A DNA stretch of 60,085 nt from Bacillus badius NBRC 15713 (GTDB lineage: Bacteria > Bacillota > Bacilli > Bacillales > Domibacillaceae): positions 1 to 60,085 of the forward strand of contig NZ_BCVF01000025.1 of assembly GCF_001591605.1 (NCBI RefSeq), in the 5' to 3' direction. Positions 60,029 through 60,085 of this stretch are shown in pieces. Each line of letters begins with the position of its first letter. Positions within the stretch are counted from its first letter, which is position 1. A model generated the notes under the pieces. The model worked only from the letters and a program-made list of their open reading frames with translations, did no database searches and was not told where the DNA came from. The position numbers and the translations under genes are program-made.

Positions 60029-60085
60029 TGATTGAAATGGAAGGCGCACAGACTCCAGCGGGATCAGCGGGACAGGGGAGACCCC
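60029..60085 (-). repeat. GC-rich Bacillaceae repeat, truncated by the window end
   Basis: The reverse complement matches 19757-19813 almost base for base (GGGGTCTCCCCTGTCCCGC, then GATCCCGCTGGAGTCTGTGC). It is the distal end of the same repeat as copy A, in opposite orientation, continuing past the window. Confidence 0.85.

Noticed and set aside
1-60085. CRISPR arrays, tRNA or rRNA genes
   Set aside because: No regularly spaced identical repeats with unique spacers, no tRNA-like T-loop/anticodon pattern and no conserved rRNA segments were seen on either strand.

Overview
The window reads as chromosome of a low-to-moderate GC, endospore-forming member of the Bacillaceae (Bacillus/Domibacillus-like). 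The evidence is AGGAGG-type ribosome binding sites with frequent TTG and GTG starts, two Spo0E-like phosphatases, a CotD spore coat protein, IDEAL, DUF2164, DUF1292 and DUF6366 small proteins, YitT, a DacA-type carboxypeptidase, sigma-D promoter style and Bacillaceae-type intergenic repeats. I cannot name the species. No rRNA, tRNA, CRISPR array, complete insertion sequence or prophage is visible. It looks like an accessory-rich, gene-dense chromosomal stretch.

Left part (1-8.7 kb): an EamA exporter and many small proteins (one 41-aa protein behind a catabolite response element), a DUF402 protein, a rhodanese whose promoter is overlapped by a CsoR/CstR-type palindrome, followed by a methyltransferase, and an OsmC protein behind a Crp/Fnr-type regulator with a matching palindrome between them.

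8.7-13 kb: a complete heme-stress module, hrtB-hrtA-hssR-hssS, with a near-consensus HssR direct repeat in front of hrtB.

13-24 kb: a c-di-GMP-I riboswitch driving a small unclassified protein, an excalibur-domain pseudogene, a Vga-like ABC-F ribosome-protection protein behind a transcription attenuator, MOSC, mscL, a GH25 lysozyme with a SPOR domain, cotD, and two copies of a hairpin repeat used as gene-end terminators.

24-37 kb: a transmembrane chemoreceptor with a sigma-D promoter; a nucleic-acid scavenging pair (S-layer-anchored 5'-nucleotidase plus a 1595-aa secreted nuclease carrying two different nuclease domains); a divergent MFS/YeiL pair; and two related Asp/Asn/His-rich proteins.

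37-41.4 kb: a Hen1-Pnkp RNA-repair operon. 41.5-47.3 kb: a truncated CcdA, an epimerase, methyltransferase, second Spo0E-like protein, AhpD-like protein with divergent Lrp regulator, and a GNAT.

47.3-50 kb: a c-di-GMP regulon in miniature. One riboswitch precedes a soluble PAS chemoreceptor. Another precedes a paralogue of the small protein at 13 kb. A further small protein follows that is a paralogue of the one beside the first chemoreceptor. This two-locus, paralogous, c-di-GMP/chemoreceptor-linked set of small unknown proteins is the best candidate in the window for something undescribed.

49.6-60 kb: a decayed acetyltransferase, an AAC-like GNAT, an orphan Imm22-like protein, a TetR/YitT pair, several tiny membrane proteins, dacA, and a large membrane protein of unknown function. 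The window ends inside another copy of the Bacillaceae GC-rich repeat.
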